The notes beneath the pieces are model-generated. The model saw nothing but the letters and a program-made list of their open reading frames with translations. It made no database searches and was not told the DNA's origin. The position numbers and the translations under genes are program-made. This document shows positions 60,929 to 64,000 of a stretch of DNA of 64,000 nucleotides, one piece after another. The DNA lies in contig NZ_CP010311.1 of the NCBI RefSeq assembly GCF_000827125.1, positions 2,997,001 to 3,061,000 of the forward strand, written 5' to 3'. How positions within the stretch are numbered: the stretch's first letter is position 1; the number at the start of each line of letters is the position of its first letter. Origin of the DNA: Geoalkalibacter subterraneus (GTDB lineage: Bacteria > Desulfobacterota > Desulfuromonadia > Desulfuromonadales > Geoalkalibacteraceae).

Positions 60929-62275
60929 TTAGGGGCTGTCTTCTTTAAGCCAACGCCACAGGGTGGTGCGGTTGATGCCGAGTTCACGCGCCACGGCGGT
61001 TTTATTGCCGCGGTGACGGCGCAGCAGTTGCTGCAACTGCTCTACGGTGGGGCGCCGCCCAACCAGAGCGGGCTCGGTTGAATCCTGCGGCCTCTCCCGT
61101 CGCGACGGCAGAGACTCAGCACCGATGGTGGTATCACGGCACAGGATCACGGCGCGCTCCACCAGATTGAACAGTTCGCGGACGTTGCCTGAATAATCGT
61201 GGTTGAGAAGAAATTCGAGAGCTTCCGGGGAGAAGCCGCCGATGCGCTTGCCGTAGGCGCGATTGAAACGGTCCAGCGCCACGTCCAGCAGCAGAGGGAT
61301 ATCCTCGGGCCGTTCCCGCAAAGGCGGAATTTTCAGGTTGACCACGTTGATGCGGAAAAAGAGGTCGCGTCGGAAGCTGCCATCGGCCACCATCTCTTCC
61401 AGATCGCGGTGTGTCGCCGCGACAAAGCGCACATCGGCCCTGCGCGGCCGCCTTGCGCCCAGGGGCTGGTACTCGCGGTTTTCCAGCACACGCAGCAGCT
61501 TGACCTGAAGCGCCAGAGGCAGATCGCCGATCTCATCCAGAAACAGCGTCCCCCCTTCGGCCTGCTCCAATCTCCCGGAACGATCTTCCACCGATCCGGT
61601 ATAGGCACCGCGCTTGGCGCCAAAGATCTCGGCTTCCAGCAGCGGTTCGGGGAGCGCGCCGCAGTTGACTACCACCAGCGGCCCTTCCCGCCGGGGACTC
61701 AAATCATGCAGCGCCCGCGCAAACAGCTCCTTGCCGGTGCCGCTTTCACCCTGCAACAGCACCGTTGCATCACTGACGGCCACATCGGGCAGGATGTCGA
61801 ACAGCTGTCGCATGCGCGGATCGCGACTGACCATATCCTGGAAGGTGTACCGCCCCTCGACCTCGCGCTTGAGGGCTTCAATCTGCGACAGGTCGCGAAA
61901 GGTCTCCACCCCGCCGACCGGATTGCCTTCCGCGTCGCGCAGCACCGAGGCGCTCACCGAGATGGGGATTTCGCGATTGTCCCGGTCGAGGATATCCACC
62001 TGCCGGTTGACCACATCCTCGCCGCTCGCCAGCGCCTCGCGCACCGGGCAATGGGTAAAGCAGATGTTGCTGCGAAAGATTTCACAGCAGCTCTGCCCCA
62101 GCGCCTCCTCGCGGGAAAAGCCGGTGATCTCCTCCGCCGCCCGGTTGAACCAGGTAATGCGCATCTGCTGATCGACGGTGAAGACACCATCGGCGACACT
62201 GTCGAGAATCGTGGCCAGATGTTCCAGGTGGCGGCAGGGACCGCCAGCAACGGGGTGTTGATCATCCATGATCAT
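60929..62275 (-). CDS. PAS sigma-54 activator of the ORP-like regulon, variant GAYTGS loop
   Basis: 448 residues from ATG 62275 (GGAAGGATTCA upstream); six more in-frame codons precede it. The PAS domain (about 18-130) has Cys63, Cys64, Cys72 and Cys76 ending in CPVR, a possible redox or cluster site. The AAA+ domain has GESGTGKE, LFLDEIGD and, at 61592-61609, GAYTGS instead of GAFTGA. A Fis-type HTH (NKTAVARELGINRTTLWRWL) ends the protein. Gene order matches the ORP cluster of Desulfovibrio, where a cognate sigma-54 activator controls the genes. Confidence 0.93.
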   Translation of the reverse strand: MIMDDQHPVAGGPCRHLEHLATILDSVADGVFTVDQQMRITWFNRAAEEITGFSREEALGQSCCEIFRSNICFTHCPVREALASGEDVVNRQVDILDRDNREIPISVSASVLRDAEGNPVGGVETFRDLSQIEALKREVEGRYTFQDMVSRDPRMRQLFDILPDVAVSDATVLLQGESGTGKELFARALHDLSPRREGPLVVVNCGALPEPLLEAEIFGAKRGAYTGSVEDRSGRLEQAEGGTLFLDEIGDLPLALQVKLLRVLENREYQPLGARRPRRADVRFVAATHRDLEEMVADGSFRRDLFFRINVVNLKIPPLRERPEDIPLLLDVALDRFNRAYGKRIGGFSPEALEFLLNHDYSGNVRELFNLVERAVILCRDTTIGAESLPSRRERPQDSTEPALVGRRPTVEQLQQLLRRHRGNKTAVARELGINRTTLWRWLKEDSP

Positions 62276-62408
62276 TGAATCCTTCCACAGCATCCGATCC
62301 GATTCACAGACAACAGGATAGCACGCGCACTCCTAAATCTGTAACAAAGAGATTATCAACCGCCCTGTTGCAGTCCAAAGTGAATAAGATTTTCAAAACA
62401 TTTTTTTA

Positions 62409-62437
62409 TTGACAACAAAAAAAGAATAGCAGATAAA
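62409..62437 (+). promoter_or_regulatory. Sigma-70 promoter of the lipoprotein gene
   Basis: TTGACA (62409-62414), 17-base spacer, GATAAA (62432-62437), about 70 bases before the ATG, in an AT-rich stretch. Confidence 0.6.
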
Positions 62438-62507
62438 TTAAACTTCACAAATAACAGTGCATGGCGTGACATCAATGTCTATGCACAACCACACAGGAGG
62501 GAAAAAA

Positions 62508-64000
62508 ATGAGTTTTGTTCGAACAAGTCTGGTGGCTCTTCTTGCCACAATGTTTTTGGCCGCCTGCGGCGGCAGTGGCGGCAGTGGCGGCAGCAGTGGC
62601 AGTGATACTCCCCCGGTAAGCGGAAGTGGTATTGCTGTTGACCCCTATATCGTTGGCGCCGTATTTAACGAAGTATTGATTGATCCTGAAACAGGCGATG
62701 AAGAAATCCTCCAGAGATCCACACCTTCAGATGAACACGGTTATTTCAGTTTTGATGAACCCTTTTCTGAAGATTCCGTTATTGTCATCTCCGACACCCG
62801 AGGCTTACACAACGGTATTCCCTTCAATGGAAGGCTGAAGAGGAAAGTGGATGATAACGGCACTCTAGTGACTTCTCCAATCACCACCCTTCTTGCTGAG
62901 GGCATGGATGAAAAGGAGGCCGCTATATTATTAGCAGGGGAAAATGCTTCTGAAGAAGAAATTGAAGCCTTTCGCGCCAAACTCAAACTGAATCCCATGA
63001 CGGAACCTGACCACAAACTGCTTGTGGCCGCCATGGCGATCAACACCGCGTTGACTGCCACCAACAACAATATCAATGACCAAAAACTAGAAGAAGTTTT
63101 TAAGGCAGTTTCCAAAATCCTGGATGAAAAGATTTTCAATCCTGAAAATGAGGATAAGCCCCTCAATACCCGCATCGGTACATCCGTCGGCCTCACGGAC
63201 TTCATTGCCAAAAAAATTCAGAGCGATGACAGCTTTGACATTGAAACAGGCGTATCGGACATATTGATTCGAGACGCCATGGAAAAAGCTGGCGAAGATG
63301 GAAAAGTTGCCATCGACGATGATGGCACCGTCGACAAACCAAGCGAAAAGGTTGCCGACTCGCTGAAAAAAGGCTTTGCAGCTCTTGACGCCGCAGCACA
63401 AAACAACAAAACCGATGACCTGCTGGCGGCCACGCGGCATTTCAAAATGGCGGCGGCACTCACAGCCACAGATGCCGAGGCCACCCGCAACGATAAAGAC
63501 GCCGCCCTGTTCTTCGGCAGCATGGCCCAGGTCATGAGCCTGGCAAATCCATATTCCAGCACCGTTAGCAGTGGCTACAACCGGCTGGGCGACATTCTGG
63601 ACGCTTTTGGTTTCTACGACGAGCGTGATGACATCTCGCTGATATCCTATCCAGAAGAGTGCACCACAGTTACAACGGCTTATGGTTGGACTTACGAAGA
63701 ATGTGTCAGCGACCCTCTGCCTCAGACAACCCCCACCAGCGGTGAACTGCAGCAGTTCCTGTTCAATCGCCTCGGCAGTGAATTGACCGGCGCCGCCAAC
63801 ACCCTGAGCCAGGTCAGTTCCCAGTTCAGCTACCAGTGGACCGACCCGGTCGATGCTTCGACCGTTCAGTTCGATTATGCCGACGCCTTGTTTCTCAGCT
63901 CGGTTGCCCACGGCATGCTGGGGCAACTGAATATTCAGCAAGCTTACAATCTGGATATCGATATTTCTGAAGTTGAAAACAAACTCCGCACAGAAAATTC
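62508..64000 (+). CDS. Large secreted lipoprotein of unknown function (partial)
   Basis: 497 codons are open to the window end. ACACAGGAGGG precedes ATG 62508. The N-terminus is a clear lipoprotein signal: hydrophobic VALLATMFLAAC with the lipid-accepting Cys at about residue 20, then a Gly/Ser linker. The mature protein is acidic and hydrophilic. It begins with a small region (DPYIVGAVFNEVLIDPETGDE and YFSFDEP) that could be a carboxypeptidase-like beta domain, then becomes helical with no recognised domain. Two cysteines (in EECTTV and EECVSD) could form a disulfide. The antisense strand also holds long open frames, which are shadows. Confidence 0.85.
   Translation, partial: MSFVRTSLVALLATMFLAACGGSGGSGGSSGSDTPPVSGSGIAVDPYIVGAVFNEVLIDPETGDEEILQRSTPSDEHGYFSFDEPFSEDSVIVISDTRGLHNGIPFNGRLKRKVDDNGTLVTSPITTLLAEGMDEKEAAILLAGENASEEEIEAFRAKLKLNPMTEPDHKLLVAAMAINTALTATNNNINDQKLEEVFKAVSKILDEKIFNPENEDKPLNTRIGTSVGLTDFIAKKIQSDDSFDIETGVSDILIRDAMEKAGEDGKVAIDDDGTVDKPSEKVADSLKKGFAALDAAAQNNKTDDLLAATRHFKMAAALTATDAEATRNDKDAALFFGSMAQVMSLANPYSSTVSSGYNRLGDILDAFGFYDERDDISLISYPEECTTVTTAYGWTYEECVSDPLPQTTPTSGELQQFLFNRLGSELTGAANTLSQVSSQFSYQWTDPVDASTVQFDYADALFLSSVAHGMLGQLNIQQAYNLDIDISEVENKLRTEN

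Noticed and set aside
62741-63941. Two minus-strand open frames of 156 and 284 codons
   Set aside because: They oppose the lipoprotein gene, which has a ribosome site, a promoter and a clear lipobox. The antisense frames have none of these.

Overview
The window reads as a chromosomal segment of a strictly anaerobic, GC-rich deltaproteobacterium of the Desulfuromonadales/Geobacterales type. This is inferred from gene content: a periplasmic Hyb-type [NiFe] hydrogenase with hyp maturation genes, an orange-protein (ORP)-like cluster of NifX-domain proteins and Fe-S MinD ATPases, several sigma-54 activators, PAS-rich two-component proteins, a c-heme chemoreceptor, and no oxygen-respiration genes. 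No rRNA, tRNA, CRISPR array, phage or insertion sequence was seen.

Layout. 1-6.4 kb: response regulator and sensor kinase, cobalamin adenosyltransferase, a radical SAM protein, tonB with a Pro-Glu-Pro-Lys/Leu tract, and an ANTAR-type regulator. 6.4-6.8 kb: a decayed MFS transporter. 7.1-12.9 kb: a three-gene RND efflux operon. 12.9-16.7 kb: FKBP isomerase, ttcA, a SpoIIE-type phosphatase, a small thioredoxin-like protein and a MshEN-receiver fusion. 16.8-21.1 kb: clpB behind a sigma-54 activator gene. 21.3-25 kb: a small unknown gene, an MltB-like transglycosylase and a composite PhnD-like/repeat/DUF4388 membrane protein. 25.2-34.4 kb: the full phoB-phoR-pstS-pstC-pstA-pstB-phoU unit. 34.5-41.4 kb: an SDR remnant and three chemoreceptors, one a truncated heme-binding receptor. 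41.6-52.5 kb: hybC-hybD-hybO-hybA-hybB, its NtrC-family regulator, and hypA-B-C-D-E on the other strand. 52.7-55.5 kb: a sulfur cluster (MBL-rhodanese plus two YeeE halves). 55.5-56.6 kb: an SBF/ACR3-like transporter. 56.7-62.3 kb: the ORP-like cluster, a NifU/IscU scaffold gene and a PAS-AAA-Fis activator. 62.5 kb to the end: a lipoprotein gene running off the edge.

Most coherent system. The ORP-like operon (57-60 kb) and the IscU gene (60.3-60.7 kb) each carry a GTTGCA-N2/3-TGCAAC palindrome about 87 bp upstream of a sigma-54-like element. Both elements have the -24 GG but GG, not GC, at -12. The adjacent activator has GAYTGS in place of the canonical GAFTGA loop. This looks like one two-promoter regulon with a co-varying, atypical sigma-54 interface. 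The hyb operon has a better sigma-54 match with its own palindromes, and clpB may be a third sigma-54 target.

Other notable points: a CXXCH chemoreceptor whose 3' end is fused into a terminator; a hydrogenase operon that is a circular permutation of the E. coli order; long GCGGAG-type palindromes inside the hyp operon; heptamer tandem repeats; and an SBF/ACR3-like carrier without cysteine. Gene starts were chosen by ribosome-binding sites and family N-termini. Where an upstream start is possible, the entry says so.
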